A DNA stretch of 64,000 nt from Rutidosis leptorrhynchoides (lineage: Eukaryota; Streptophyta; Magnoliopsida; Asterales; Asteraceae), in contig NC_092334.1 in NCBI RefSeq assembly GCF_046630445.1, forward strand, positions 110,061,001 through 110,125,000, read 5' to 3'. Below the pieces are notes generated by a model. That model searched no databases and was not told the origin of the DNA. It worked only from the letters and a program-made list of their open reading frames with translations. Each line of letters starts with the position of its first letter. The first letter of the stretch is position 1. Positions 1 through 14,914 of the stretch are shown one piece after another. A program made the position numbers and the translations under genes.

Positions 1-408
1 ATATATGTTTATGACTCGAGCAATTAAACCTATAACTCACCAACATTCGTGTTGACTTTTTAGCATGTTTTATTCTCAGGTCCTTAGAATGCTTCCGCTG
101 TGATGTGCTTGTTGCCTGCATGGAGTCTCTCATGCTTTGTACAAAGTTTATTGCATTCAAAATAAAACTGCGTTGTGTAATAAATAATTGGACTGTGATG
201 TCAACCTGTAAATTAAAGACTTATGTATTTCGGGGTTTTGCTTATACCTAAGCACTTGCCCACATGTTTATAACTTTCTATGTTTAGAAAGTCACTTATT
301 TTAATGAATGCAATATTTTATCAAAACGTATCATATAGAGGTCAAAACCTCACTGTGGAATCAATGATTAACGTGCCGCGTCAATAGCGATTTTGACGGG
401 TCGTTACA
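1..408 (+). mobile_element. 3' end of a Gypsy-type LTR
   Basis: This is the right-hand part of a long terminal repeat whose start lies outside the window. It shows the LTR core seen in every other LTR here: an ACTCACCAACATT segment, TTATTCTCAGGT, the CTTCCGCTGTG segment and an AATAAAA signal. The hairpin GAGGT-CAAA-ACCTC follows near position 337, and the LTR ends in GGGTCGTTACA at 408. The next five bases (TTGGG) may be a target-site duplication, but the partner is outside the window. Nothing in it codes for protein. Confidence 0.75.
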
Positions 409-3036
<2,628 letters not shown>

Positions 3037-3075
3037 GTACCTACCCGTTAAAGAAATTTCGTCCCGAAATTTGAT
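3037..3075 (-). promoter_or_regulatory. Polypurine tract next to the LTR of element A
   Basis: Read on the minus strand, this is a purine-rich stretch of the form GGGACGAAATTTCTTTAACGG followed directly by the LTR start. The same motif sits before the 3' LTR of elements C, D and E. By family knowledge it primes plus-strand DNA synthesis in reverse transcription. Confidence 0.7.
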
Positions 3076-5097
3076 TAGGATGGTCATGGCTGACAATAAG
3101 TATGTTTTCATGACTCATACGAGCTGAAAATTAGAGTTTTATCATCATCGAGTAATATAGACAAAATAATTTGATTTTGTGAAGAGTACAAGTGAAGCTG
3201 TCACATAAGTGTAAAATGAATAAATGTAGATTCATCATATCTTTTGACGTAAATAGGATTGATTTCCGGAGTTCAAGGGATTTAGAGAAAATCTTCGTAA
3301 TAAGATTTGATTCTTCGGTAATTAAGGAAATTTGGATCTTCTTTGATTAAATGCGATAATCTATTTCGATTGCTCTGTCAGATATTCCACTATAAATGAA
3401 CTTCTTTCGTCCCATTATTTCCACAACTCTCATCTTTTATACTTCGATTCATATTTCTGAAACATTTGTTGAATTATCAAAAGTCACTGGAAAAGACAGA
3501 ATTATCAAGAAAATATATTCTTGATTTTATTTAGAGTTTTAGTAAAATGTAAGAGTCGTGTAACATGACACATGATGGCGGTAGGGTCTGTGAATCATCA
3601 CGTTCCATTAGAAACTCAACATGACTTACTGTAATATAATCACGTTGATCAAGTGTCATTATATTATACTAATTCATGCTTTAGTTCCCAACACTACTTC
3701 AAAAACATTCATATTTAAACTCGAATTTCAAAGAACTTTAGAAACTAAAATAGTTTCCTTTATGATGTAACACGGATAGCACGATGAAGTAAATGATTTC
3801 AGATAAGAATAACTATGAAAATATCTTCAGAAATATCGAGGATATTTATAATGAAAGATACGATGATAACTTAGATTTTTAGAATCAAATTGTGATGAAG
3901 AAATTCATTCACGATGATTTAAAGTGATTAAGGAGCTAGGTATTCGTTAAAGATTTCATCAGAAATAGAATCATCAGGATTCTTTATGTACAAGTTTAGT
4001 CCTTGTGATTTGTCCACAGCCTCCTTCATAATTTCGCATAATTCGCTTTTTGGTACTAAATTTTCTATTGAGCGTTTCCAACACTTCATTCTTTATCATC
4101 AACTTTTGACTGTTAAGGTCGTTTATAGTTTTTGCTACTTCATTCATCTTTTTTTTTTCTTCAAAATTTGGAGTATTGATTCGTAGACTGGGTGCTTTTT
4201 AGAGTTTCATAATGGAAGATCACAATTCTAAGAGATAAATGTTATATGTATACTTATAACTGTTGATGTAGGCATGCTGCGAGATTTCAAAATACTGATT
4301 GCCAATTCCCGGTAATTGGTATGGAAATTCTTATTATAAGGTACGAATGAGTATATGATAGGGTTTCGCTGGATATAATGATTTTTTCAGAAAGTCAAAG
4401 ATCAATGATGTTACTGGTAAGTTTACTGCTAATGTGGTGGAATATAAATAGTTCTCCGGTAACGATGATGAAAGGCAGGCTTATATATCAAAGTTATAGT
4501 AAGACTTATTCGAATGAAAGTCGAAGTTGATTTGCTGGAGCTGTGACAAAATTGGCTAATTTGGAAAAGAATTGCATTGTTATTTTCAGTAATAAAAATG
4601 CCAAAGGAGCTAGCACAGATACGTGTTAAACATTTACTCAGGTTCCTAGTGTTTTCAGGTACATAACTCTATGCATCAATCTTTTCTCCCGTAGATGAAG
4701 TGCGGTTGGTTCATCCTCTCATTTGAGGTGTTTTCAAGAATCATGAAAGATTTAAATGCAGATTGTAATACAAATGAGGTTTAAGATGAAATCAAGTGGC
4801 AACCTTGAAGAATTGTTTAGTTTCATATATTATAATCAATATGTTAATTCATTTTAATTGTCCAATATTGGTAGTCCACAGTTAGTAGTTCAATAATTCA
4901 TATATAATATTCGAATTAATTAATACATATCGTGACCCATTGTATACATGTCTCAGACTCGATCACAACTCAAAGTATATATATTATTGTAGAATCAACC
5001 TCAACCCTGTATAGCTAACTCGAACATTACTGCATATAGAGTGTCTATGGTTATTCCAAATAATATATATAGATGCGTCAATATGATATGTCAAAAC
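3076..5097 (-). mobile_element. Non-coding internal region of element A (partial)
   Basis: This 2-kb stretch resembles the internal regions of elements E (39204-41225) and C (reverse complement of about 28020-30250). I see no frame with recognisable gag or pol. The end near 5097 jumps into the middle of the LTR at a shared TTGTAT, so the rest of the internal region and the outer part of the 5' LTR were deleted. Confidence 0.65.
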
Positions 5098-6953
5098 CTT
5101 GTATCATTATCATCATCATCATCATCATCGTTTATTCGTAAAAGAAACTGAAGAAAACTGAAGGAAATAGAAGCAGTGATTTACAAATAGGTTTTGGTTG
5201 ATTGAACGAAATAGAAGTGGAGACATTCGATGCAGGTGTGATTTGAGATTGAACAAAAACACGATAGCAGTGGTTGTAATAATAGTACAATCAAGGTATT
5301 TGGCTTCGGTCTTGCATCAATTTGAGGTTTGTTATGGAACGTAATAGTAACAGTGGTGTTTTGCAGGTTATCAACTAAACAGAAAGTAATAGACAAGATG
5401 GAGTGGTGATGATTGTCTGAGCTGGGAGCTGTTCGATCACAACAGGAAAAAGGAAAATATATCTCGAGCAGCTGTAGCAACGTTCCAGTGGTGGTTGTAT
5501 ATAGTAACACAAACAACAGAAGTACGATGGTGGTTAGTGGTGGTCGAAAGGCTTTGCAGGTGTGGTGTTTTGGTGATTATTCGTGTGAGGTTCTCGGCCA
5601 AGACAGCAAGGAAAGCAACAGCAAAAATAGGTTTGGGTTTTGTTGTGGTTTCGCGATGATGGGGTTAACCGGTGGTGGTTGTAGATTGAAGGTGAGTGGA
5701 CATGGTGGCAATCAAAGGTGAGCCAAAAGTGGTGATCTGTTTTTGATGAAGTTTTTGTGTGGTGGTGTTCAATCAACAAGAAAGAAATAGAAGAAGAAAG
5801 GTGATGGTCCATGTAGTTTAATCTCGATATAAATAGAAAACAAATGATTGACAAAGGTGGTTTGTTGTTGGGTTTCATCGCCGGTAGTAGTAATTATCAT
5901 GGTGATTCATGGTGGTATTCCAGTTTCAATACGTAGACAGTAGTAGGAGTAGCTCAAATGTAAACATAAACGAGATGGTTCAAGATTGATCGTGAGAATT
6001 CTTGGTGGTGAAGCGGTGATGATCTTCACGAAAGAAAAATTGAAAAATGGGTGATGGTGGGTTAGATTTCAAGGTGTTGGTGATTGGTGTTCTTCAATAT
6101 TTGATTCAATTTAATCGATTTGAATTAGATACTACAATGTATAGGTTATAGTTGATGAGAGAAGGTTGAATGAATTTATCAACACTGGAGTTGATCAGAT
6201 TATGTAATGAAATTGATGTCAATCGAATTATTGATCTGAGAATAAGTACAAAAAAAAATAAAAGTAGAAAAAGGATTGTTAACAGATTCGTACACTTTAT
6301 TATTTAAATTCGGCACTGATTGTACTAAGTAGAGACAGGATTATCAATCTAAAATAGTTTGATTGCAACTCATAACAAGATTGTACAAATTGTTTAATTT
6401 TTTTTATAGTTTATATAATAATTTCTAATAATTTATAAATCTATTAATATTAATAATATTAATAATAAATCATAATGATATTAATAATCATAAAAATTAT
6501 AAAAATTATAACATTACTGATAATAATAATAGATTGTATGAATTTCTAATAATAAATATTATAATAATAATTTTGATTACTAATCATTAATAATAACTAA
6601 CATTGTAATTTTTACTACTAATTATGATATGAATAATAATAATGATAATACTAATTGTAATACCCATTATATAATAAATCAATTGTATCAATTTCATACT
6701 TACAAAATAATAATAATAATAACACTGATATTAATCTTAAATAATTATTCTAATAATGAAAGTAATAATATTAGTAAAGATGACAAAATATATACGTTAA
6801 ATTTCATGTCTATATTAATATAACTAATACTGATGTTAATATTAATAATAGTATTAATAATAATACCGAAAGTGATAATAGTCTTATTAACTATATTTTA
6901 ATTTGTTATTAATATATTATGTAATATTTAATAATAACTTTTTGATTCTTTAT
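5098..6953 (-). repeat. Partial 5' LTR of element A
   Basis: This is a direct copy of about 590-2454 with scattered substitutions and small indels. It starts in the middle of the LTR, at the TCA microsatellite, and ends at the point where the other copy runs into its TA tract. Open stretches at 5181-5878 correspond to those of the first copy and are not genes. Confidence 0.8.
6904..6953 (+). repeat. 50-bp inverted repeat, left arm
   Basis: These 50 bp are an exact reverse complement of 8561-8610 by my reading. The same 50 bp also occur in the other LTR of element A (2405-2454). The two arms enclose the tandem repeat at 6975-8560. Confidence 0.9.
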
Positions 6954-6974
6954 AATGTTATATATATATATTTC

Positions 6975-8560
6975 AAAAAAACGGTGACTAAATCGGAGGT
7001 ACGAGCCAAAAGATATGATAGATCTAACATTTTGGCCAAATCACAAAACAGCAAGCACCACGAACAGTCGATGGTGTTTGGTGCATGGTGCGAATTTGCG
7101 AGCAAATATGTCATTTTCGGAATCTTGACGACCTCGAATGGAAAGCACGTCACGAGAGTCTTACTCATTGGGCCGTTTTAGGGTGATCTTGACAATATCA
7201 GCACAATCTGAAACCGAATGTTATGCGTCGCCAAATGTTAATCCATCTGGTGGCGCATATTAATGATTTAAAAAGCGTGTTTAATGAAGTGACATTAATT
7301 TCAAAATTATATGCGTTATATATAATTACATTGTGAGCGAAATAATAGGCCTTAAAACTATGTATACCATGCTAAGTCATGCATACACAAAAGTAATAAT
7401 TTAAAATATATTGAAAACGTTCAAAAATGAACATTAAAAATGAGTAAAATATCTTTTTTCGGCATCCAGGCGAACTCGAATGGAAATATATTATCCGAGA
7501 GTCTCGATGTTAGGGTCGTTTAAGGGTGATCTGGAGAATTTTAGTAGAATCTGAAACCAAAGGTTATGCGCCGCCAAATGGTAATCCATTTGGCGGCGCA
7601 TATTATTGATATAAAAAGCTTGTTTAATGAAGTGACATTAGATTCAAAATTATATGCGTTATACATAATTACATTGTGAGTGAAATAATAGGCCTTGTAA
7701 TAATATGTACCATGCTAGGTCATGCTTACAAGAAGGAATAATACGATAGAAATTCAAAACTGTTAAAAGAGCGTTTAAAATATAAAAAAAAATGCAATAT
7801 TGAAGGTTTTCGAAGCCTCGTTTGGAAAAATATTTGGGACAAATTGCCTACGGAAGTTTGCCAATGGATAGATCTCGTAAAAATACACGATTAAAAAAAC
7901 GGTGACTAAATAGGAGGTACGAGTCAAAAGATATGATAGAACTAACATTTTGGCCAAAGCACAAAAAAGCAAGCACCACGAATCGTCGATGGTATTTGGT
8001 GCGTTGGGCGAATTTGCGAGCAAAGATGTATTTTTCGAAATCTAGACGACCTCGAATGGCAAGCACGTCACGAGAGTCTTGTTCATTGCGCCTTTTTAGG
8101 GCGATCTTGACAATTTCAGCATAATCTGAAACCGAAGATTATGCGCCGCCAAATGTTACTCCATCTGGTGGCGCATATTAATGATTTAAAATGCGTATTT
8201 AATGAAGTGATATTAGATTCAAAATTATATGCGTTATACATAATTACATTGTGAGTGAAATAATAGGCCTTAAAACTATGTATACCATGCTAAGTCATGC
8301 ATACACAAAAGTAATAATACAAAATATATTGAAAACATTCAAAAAAGAACATTAAAAATTAGTAAAATGTTCTTTTTCGGCATCCTGGCGACCTCGAATG
8401 GCAATACATTTTCTGAGAGTCTTGATGTTAGGGTCGTTTAAGGGTGATCTGGAGAATTTCAGTAGAATCTGAAACCAAAGGTTATGCGCCGCCAAATGGT
8501 ACTCCATTTGGCGGCGAATATTATTGATTTAAAAAGCGTGTTTAATGAAGTGACATTAGA
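6975..8560. repeat. Tandem repeat with ~916-bp period and four hairpins
   Basis: One full unit (about 6975-7889) and a partial second unit (about 7890-8560) begin with a poly-A/ACGGTGACTAAAT segment. Each unit holds two related halves, each with a palindromic core of GCCGCC-AAATGG and its complement around a 4-base loop. The cores lie near 7226, 7568, 8141 and 8486, spaced 342, 573 and 345 bp. Two of them (7568, 8486) have near-perfect 12-bp arms. The short open frames here (6903-8124) differ between copies and carry no recognisable domain. The element type is unknown to me. Confidence 0.8.
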
Positions 8561-8610
8561 TATAAAGAATCAAAAAGTTATTATTAAATATTACATAATA
8601 TATTAATAAC
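8561..8610 (-). repeat. 50-bp inverted repeat, right arm
   Basis: This arm is the exact reverse complement of 6904-6953. It closes the tandem-repeat block. The sequence to its right belongs to a different element. Confidence 0.9.
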
Positions 8611-9586
8611 AAAAAGCTTGCTCAAGATTCATCTTAGATCTTCATATTTTAGATTTTAGGTTGTAATCTCTACTTTTCTTCATTTACTTTGCATTAATTA
8701 CTTGTAATAACTTTAAGATGATGATTGTTTATGTTTCTATGCTTATTATTAGTTTGTTCTTAGCCATGATTTGCTAAATCTCTCGTGTTTGCTTATTTAT
8801 GAATCTCTAATGCTAGTGTTTGCCCCAAAATCAATTGAATAATGTTGTGTGAATGAATTACATGATCATGTGTTATTGTGTTAGCTAAAGATCCATTGCT
8901 ATGAGTTTGTTTTAGACTTTACTTTGATTACGTATGTTGAGTAGCTCTCTTAGTAATTTGAGAAGTGAATCAATGTGTGCTTCAACACCTTGAGTGATCA
9001 AGATAACTAGCTAAGGAATTTCAAGTGATTGTGTTTTTGATCTAGGTTGGTTTTCAATTGGCCTTTAGTCAACATAGTAGTGCCGATTATCTTAAGTGAT
9101 TTCGATAATTGGGGGTTTTAAGTGATTTTAACCCAAGCATAATCTCAATAACCAATTCATGCTTAACTTGATCTTAGAATACAATGCTTATGTGAATTCG
9201 CGGAGTGTTATTTGATTTAAGGTTTAGTAGTAATGCTAAACAGTTAATAGTTCAAAAACTAGTGCGATAGCAATTTGGGCAAAACGTGGCAATCCAAGCA
9301 TAGAGAGGATTAGATAAGTGAACACTTCTTAGTTAATTTGATTTAAGTCTTAATACTTCGTTACTTGTTTCTTGCTACTAGTTTACTTATTAAGTTTAAG
9401 TTTTTTTAATTGTGTAAGTTTTAGTTGTTAATTTAAATCAATCAACCCCCCCCCCCCCAAATCAAACAAACCCTAGGACAATTGATAGTTTCAACTATTC
9501 AACTTACACCGCTCTCTTGGGACGAAGTTGACAAGAATACTTACGTTGAAGTGCTATAATAACCGGATTCTAAGTGCTCGTTAGTT
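8611..9586 (+). mobile_element. LTR-like stretch upstream of the Tat-like gag
   Basis: This is AT-rich, non-coding sequence with a poly-C tract of 13 at 9446-9458. It is followed by a CCCTAGGACAATTG...CTCTCTTGGGACGA stretch of the sort that closes the LTRs of large plant Gypsy elements. It lies directly before the gag remnant at 9587, so I infer that it is the LTR and leader of the same element. I could not fix the LTR boundaries or a primer-binding site. Confidence 0.45.
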
Positions 9587-10313
9587 GTGTGTGCTTATTT
9601 TGTAGTGTTTGAATCATATATAAATTTAGAGGGTAAAAGATGTATATCGTTGCACAACACCATCAATACGCGCGCAACTCAAAGAACGCACGTGGAGTGT
9701 CATGACATCAAGAAAAAATGTGAAGAGTTGTTGCGACAGTTCATTGATAGATACTGCCAAGAAGTAGCTAATATCCCTAATTGTGCTGAATCAATAAAGG
9801 TATCCGGTTTCATACACAGAATTTGCCGAGAACGTCACCTGACGCTGTGGTAAAGACTTCGGAAGCGCCCTCCTGAAATGCTAGCAGAGGCAATTAGACA
9901 AGCTCACGAGCACATGCGCACTGAAGAAGACACGACCAAGTACTCTAGCTACCCTGGTTTGGGGAATGGCCGGCGCGACGGCTACCATTCTCCAAGAGGC
10001 GGTCGCCAGTCAGGCGGCTTCAGAAGAAGTCAACATGACTCCAGCCCGTACCGCCACCATGGTAGCAACAATCAGAGTGATAAGAAACATCAACGAGGTT
10101 ATCATGGGAACAACAACTAGCAACATCATAGGAACAGAGACATTGACACACGTGAGAACAAATAGGCGTTAATCAGAAGCCTTACCAAAAGCTTGAAGGA
10201 GATATATGTGACAGAGCCTATCTCTAAAACGTTTGAGAGACCAGCGCGCATGTTCGAGTATGCGCGGAGAGATAAATCCAAGTTCTGCGACTTCCATGAT
10301 GACTTCGGATATG
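9587..10313 (+). pseudogene. gag remnant of a Tat-like Gypsy retrotransposon
   Basis: The frame around 9720-9925 reads like a retrotransposon capsid segment: a QFIDRYCQEV helix, an IKVSGFIHRI stretch and a MLAEAIRQAHEHM stretch. An in-frame stop lies near 9850. A basic, Arg/Gly-rich tail follows (9926-10118), typical of the nucleocapsid side of gag. Near 10280-10313 comes a partial zinc-binding motif (CDFHDDFGYET). The frame is then interrupted by element C and resumes at 34039 with the next Cys. Several stops and frame changes make it a pseudogene. Assignment to the Tat lineage is from remembered family features. Confidence 0.65.
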
Positions 10314-10318
10314 AGACC
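10314..10318. other. Target-site duplication of element C (left), AGACC
   Basis: AGACC directly precedes the LTR start TGTGACGACCC and is repeated at 34034-34038, directly after the right LTR end. Confidence 0.9.
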
Positions 10319-11479
10319 TGTGACGACCCGGAAATTTCCAACCAAATTTTAAACTTAATCTTTATATAATTTCGATACGATAAGCAAAGTCTGTTAGGTT
10401 GAGTCTAAAAATTTTGAACTGTTTCATATATTCATTTGACCTTTAACTATTCCCGACGATTCACGAACAACTATTTGTAAATAGATACATATATAAATGA
10501 ATATTGATTGTAACTAAATAAGATTAAATATTAAATTTATTATTTTGAAAATATATATTTAATATATTTAGTTATATAATAAACCTGATATTATATATAT
10601 TTATATATACATATAGTGTATTGAAAATAAATGATTTCGAGCTTAAATAGTAAACGATTGTAATACTCGGTTGATATTTCTTTAGTGTTCATATAGATCC
10701 AATACATGTTTATGAAGTTTTAAAATAAAAGTTGGACTGTAAATTGATTACGAAGATTCTAGGTTTGTTAAAAATATTTTTACCCTTTTAGTTTAAATTT
10801 TAATACTCCGTAATATGTCGTATTATTTGGAACTACAAATAAATATTAGACGAACCTTTTGATCAGGTTTCAAACAGTTAATGATCAGAATAAATAAATG
10901 GACTTAATTTAAAAATTTGGGATTTTTAGGAACACTTTTATATTTTAACTGTTTAGCAATGGACACAATACACTTCCCGTGAAAACTGTCGGTAGCGTAC
11001 CAACAACTGAAATTCACAAGTTTAATATTATTACTATTCGATCACTGTTTACTTTTGGTTCTTTCTTCTCCCCACTAAAATCCATTCTCCATATATATAC
11101 ATATATATATACAACTACATAGAATGATCACACATCCACAACCCACCACTCTTATGTTCTTCTTTCTCCTTCCCTTTTGATTCGGCAGCTACCACAACCA
11201 TCCTCTTCTTCTACTTATGACATCTTTAACTCATTTATAATAAGCATCACCACTTTCACCACCTTACAATCATCACCTGCTATTTCTATTTTGTAGCTCC
11301 AACACCACGACAACTGTCACCAAGTAGGCACCTTCTGCTGTCATTAAACTGCTGTTCGAAACAACAGCTTTTACTGCTGTAAACTGTCACCTAAAACCAT
11401 CACAATACCACCACCATCAAACCAATTTAATATTTCTGTTTTCTGTTTTGATCGGGTAAACAAATTACCACCTTCATGA
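10319..11479 (+). repeat. Left LTR of element C, first part
   Basis: It matches 30292-31444 closely, from TGTGACGACCC to the CACCTTCATGA where element D inserted. It contains a short TA/CATA run near 11090-11110. There is no coding content. Confidence 0.9.
11475..11479. other. Target-site duplication of element D (left), CATGA
   Basis: CATGA is repeated at 24122-24126. The uninterrupted copy of this site in the right LTR of element C (around 31440) has CATGA once, which confirms the insertion. Confidence 0.92.
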
Positions 11480-14400
11480 AGTAGTGACCCGAACTTTTCC
11501 ATGTTTTTATATATTAAATGAAATTGTTATTTATATGATTAAGTGTTTCCAACATGTTAAGCAATCAAACTTGTTAAGACTTGATTAATTGAAATAGGTT
11601 TCATATAGACAATTGACCACCCAAGTTGACCGGTGATTCATGAACATTAAAACTTGTAAAAACTATATGATGACATATATATGATTATATATATAGTTAA
11701 CTTGATATTATGATAAGTAAGTATCTCATTAGGTATTTTAACAATGAGTTATATACATAAAATTGAGTTTATTGAATTAAGAAACTCGAAACGATATATA
11801 TATATATAACGATTATCGTTATAACAACGTCTTACTAAATACATATGAATCATATTAAGATATTGATACACTATGTTTAATCATGATAAATGATAATTAA
11901 ACATGTCATTAAGTGTATTAACAATGAACTACATATGTAAAAACAAGACTACTAACTTAATGATTTCGAAACGAGACATATATGTAACGATTATCGTTGT
12001 AACAACATTTAACTGTATATATATCATACTAAGATATATTAATATATCATAATATCATGATAATGTAATAATTTAACATCTCTTTAGATATAATAAACAA
12101 TGGGTTAACAACATTTAACAAGATCGTTAACCTAAAGGTTTCAAAACAACATTTACATGTAACGACTAACGATGACTTAACTACTCAGTTAAAATGTATT
12201 TACATGTAGTGTTTTAATATGTATTCATACACTTTTGAGAGACTTCAAGACACTTATCAAAATACTTCTACTAAATAAAAATCCTTACAATCATCCTCGT
12301 TCAGTTTCATCAACAATTCTACTCGTATGCACCCGTATTCGTACTCGTACAATACACAACTTTTAGATGTATGTACTATTGGTATATACACTCCAATGAT
12401 TAGCTCTTAGCAGCCCATGTGAGTCACCTAACACATGTAGAAACCATCATTTGGCAACTAGCATGAAATATCTCATAAAATTACAAAAATATTAGTAATC
12501 ATTCATGACTTATTTACATGTAAACAAAATTACACATCCTTTATATCTAATCCATATACCAACGACCAAAAACACCTACAAACACTTTCATTCTTAAATT
12601 TGCTTCATCAAATTGATCTCTCTCAAGTTCTATCTTCAAGTTCTAAGTGTTCTCCATAAATTCTATAAGTTCTAGTTTCATAAAATCAAGAATACTTCCA
12701 AGTTTGCTAGCTTACTTCCAATCTTGTAAAGTGATCATCCAACCTCAAGAAATCTTTCTTATTTACAGAAGATATCTTTCTAATACAAGGTAATACTCAT
12801 ACTCAAACTTTGATTCAATTTCTATAACTATAACAATCTTATTTCGAGTGGAAATCTTACTTGAACTTGTTTTCGTGTCATGATCCTGCTTCAAAAACTT
12901 TCAAGCCATCCAAGGATCCTTTGAAGCTAGATCTATTTTTCTTATTTCTAGTAGGTTTATCCACAAAACTTGAGGTAGTAATGATGTTCATAACATCATT
13001 CAATTCATATAAATAAAACTACCTTATTCGAAGGTTTAAACTTGAAATCACTAGAACATAATTTAGTTAACTCTAAACTTGTTCGCAAACAAAAGTTAAT
13101 CCTTCTAACTTGACTTTTAAAATCAACTAGAAACATGTTATATATCTATATGATATGCTAACTTAATGATTTAAAACCTAAAAACACGAAAAATACCGTA
13201 AAACTGGATATACGCCGTCGTATTAACACCGCGGGCTGTTTTGGGTTAGTTAATTAAAAACTATGATAAACTTTGATTTAGAAGTTGTTCTTCTGGGAAA
13301 ATGATTTTTCTTATGAACATGAAACTATATCCAAAAACCATGATTAAACTCAAAGTGGAAGTATGTTTTCCAAAATGGTCATCTAGACGTCGTTCTTTCG
13401 ACTAAAATGACTACCTTTACAAAAATGACTTGTAACCTGTATTTCCGAATATAAACTTATATTTTTTCTGTATAGATTCATAAACTTAAGTTCAATATGA
13501 AACCATAGCAATTGGATTCACTCAAAACGGATTTAAAACGAAGAAGTTATGGGTAAAACAAGATTGGATATTTTTACTTGTTGTAGCTACGTGAAAATTG
13601 GTAACAAATCTATATTAATATATCCTAGCTAACTTATATTGTATAATACATATATTCTAATATATTATGTAATCTTGGGATACCATAGACACGTATGCAA
13701 ATGTTTTGACATATCATATCGACCCATCTATATATATTATTTGGAACAACCATAGACACTCTATATGCAGTAATGTTGGAGTTAGCTATACAGGGTTGAG
13801 GTTGATTCCAAAAATATATATACTTTGAGTTGTGATCTAGCCTGAGAAGTGTATACACTGGGTCGTGGATTGGGTCAAGATAATATATATCAATTTATTT
13901 CTGTACATCTAACTATGGACAACTAGTTGTAGGTTACTAACGAGGACAGCTTACTTAATAAACTTAAAATATTAAAACGTATTAGAAATCTTGTTAATAT
14001 ATTTTGAACATACTTTGATATATATGTACATATTTGTTATAGGTTCGTGAATCGACCAGTGGCCAGGTCTTACTTCCCGACGAAGTAAAAATCTGTGAAA
14101 GTGAGTTATAGTCCCACTTTTAAAATCTAATATTTTTGGGATGAGAATACATGCAGCTTTATAAATGTTTTACAAAATAGACACAAGTGCATGAAACTAC
14201 TTTCTATGGTTGAACGATCGAAGCTGAATATGCCCCTTTTACTTGGTAACCTAAGTATTAGTAAACCAGTCTACTAATTGACGCGAATCCTAAAGATAGA
14301 TCTATTGGGCCAAACAAACCCCATCCGTTGTAGCTGATGCTTTAGTACTTCGATTTTTTATATCATGTCCGATGGATGTCCCGGAATGATGGGGATATTC

Positions 14401-14914
14401 TTATATACATCTTGTTAATGTCGGTTACCAGGTGTTCACTGTATGAATGATTTTTATCTCTATGTATGGGATGTATTGAAATATGAAATCATGTGGTCTA
14501 TTATTATGATTTGATAATATATAGGTTAAACCTATAACTCACCAACATTTTTGTTGACGTTTTAAGCATGTTTATTCTCAGGTGATTATTAAGAGCTTCC
14601 GCTGTTGCATACTAAAATAAGGACAAGATTTGGAGTCCATGCTTGTATGATATTATGTAAAACTGCATTCAATAAACTTATTTTTGATGTAATATATTCA
14701 TATTATAAACCATTATGTAATGGTCGTGTGTAAACGGTATATTTTAGATTATCATTATTTGATAATCTACGTAATGCTTTTTAAACCTTTATCGATAAAA
14801 TAAAGGTTATGGTTGTTTTAAAAATGAATGCAGTCTTTGAAAAACGTCTCATATAGAGGTCAAAACCTCGCGATGAAATCAATTAATATGGAACGTTTAT
14901 AATCAATATGAACG
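11480..14914 (+). repeat. Left LTR of element D
   Basis: About 3.4 kb, matching the right LTR of D and the nested solo LTR. It is non-coding and rich in ATATAT stretches. The LTR core with ACTCACCAACATT and CTTCCGCTGTT lies near 14533-14610, and the GAGGT-CAAA-ACCTC hairpin near 14855. It lacks only the terminal GGACATTTCA, which was removed by the internal deletion. Short open frames such as the one at 13634-13858 recur in the other LTRs and are not genes. Confidence 0.88.

Noticed and set aside
7560..7600. Transcription terminator
   Set aside because: The strong hairpin is not followed by a T-run, recurs four times in a tandem repeat, and the genome is eukaryotic.
13634..13858. 74-codon frame repeated at 22831-23055 with near-identical protein
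   Set aside because: Both lie at the same place in the two LTRs of element D. The identity comes from LTR duplication, and the reversed solo LTR does not keep the frame.
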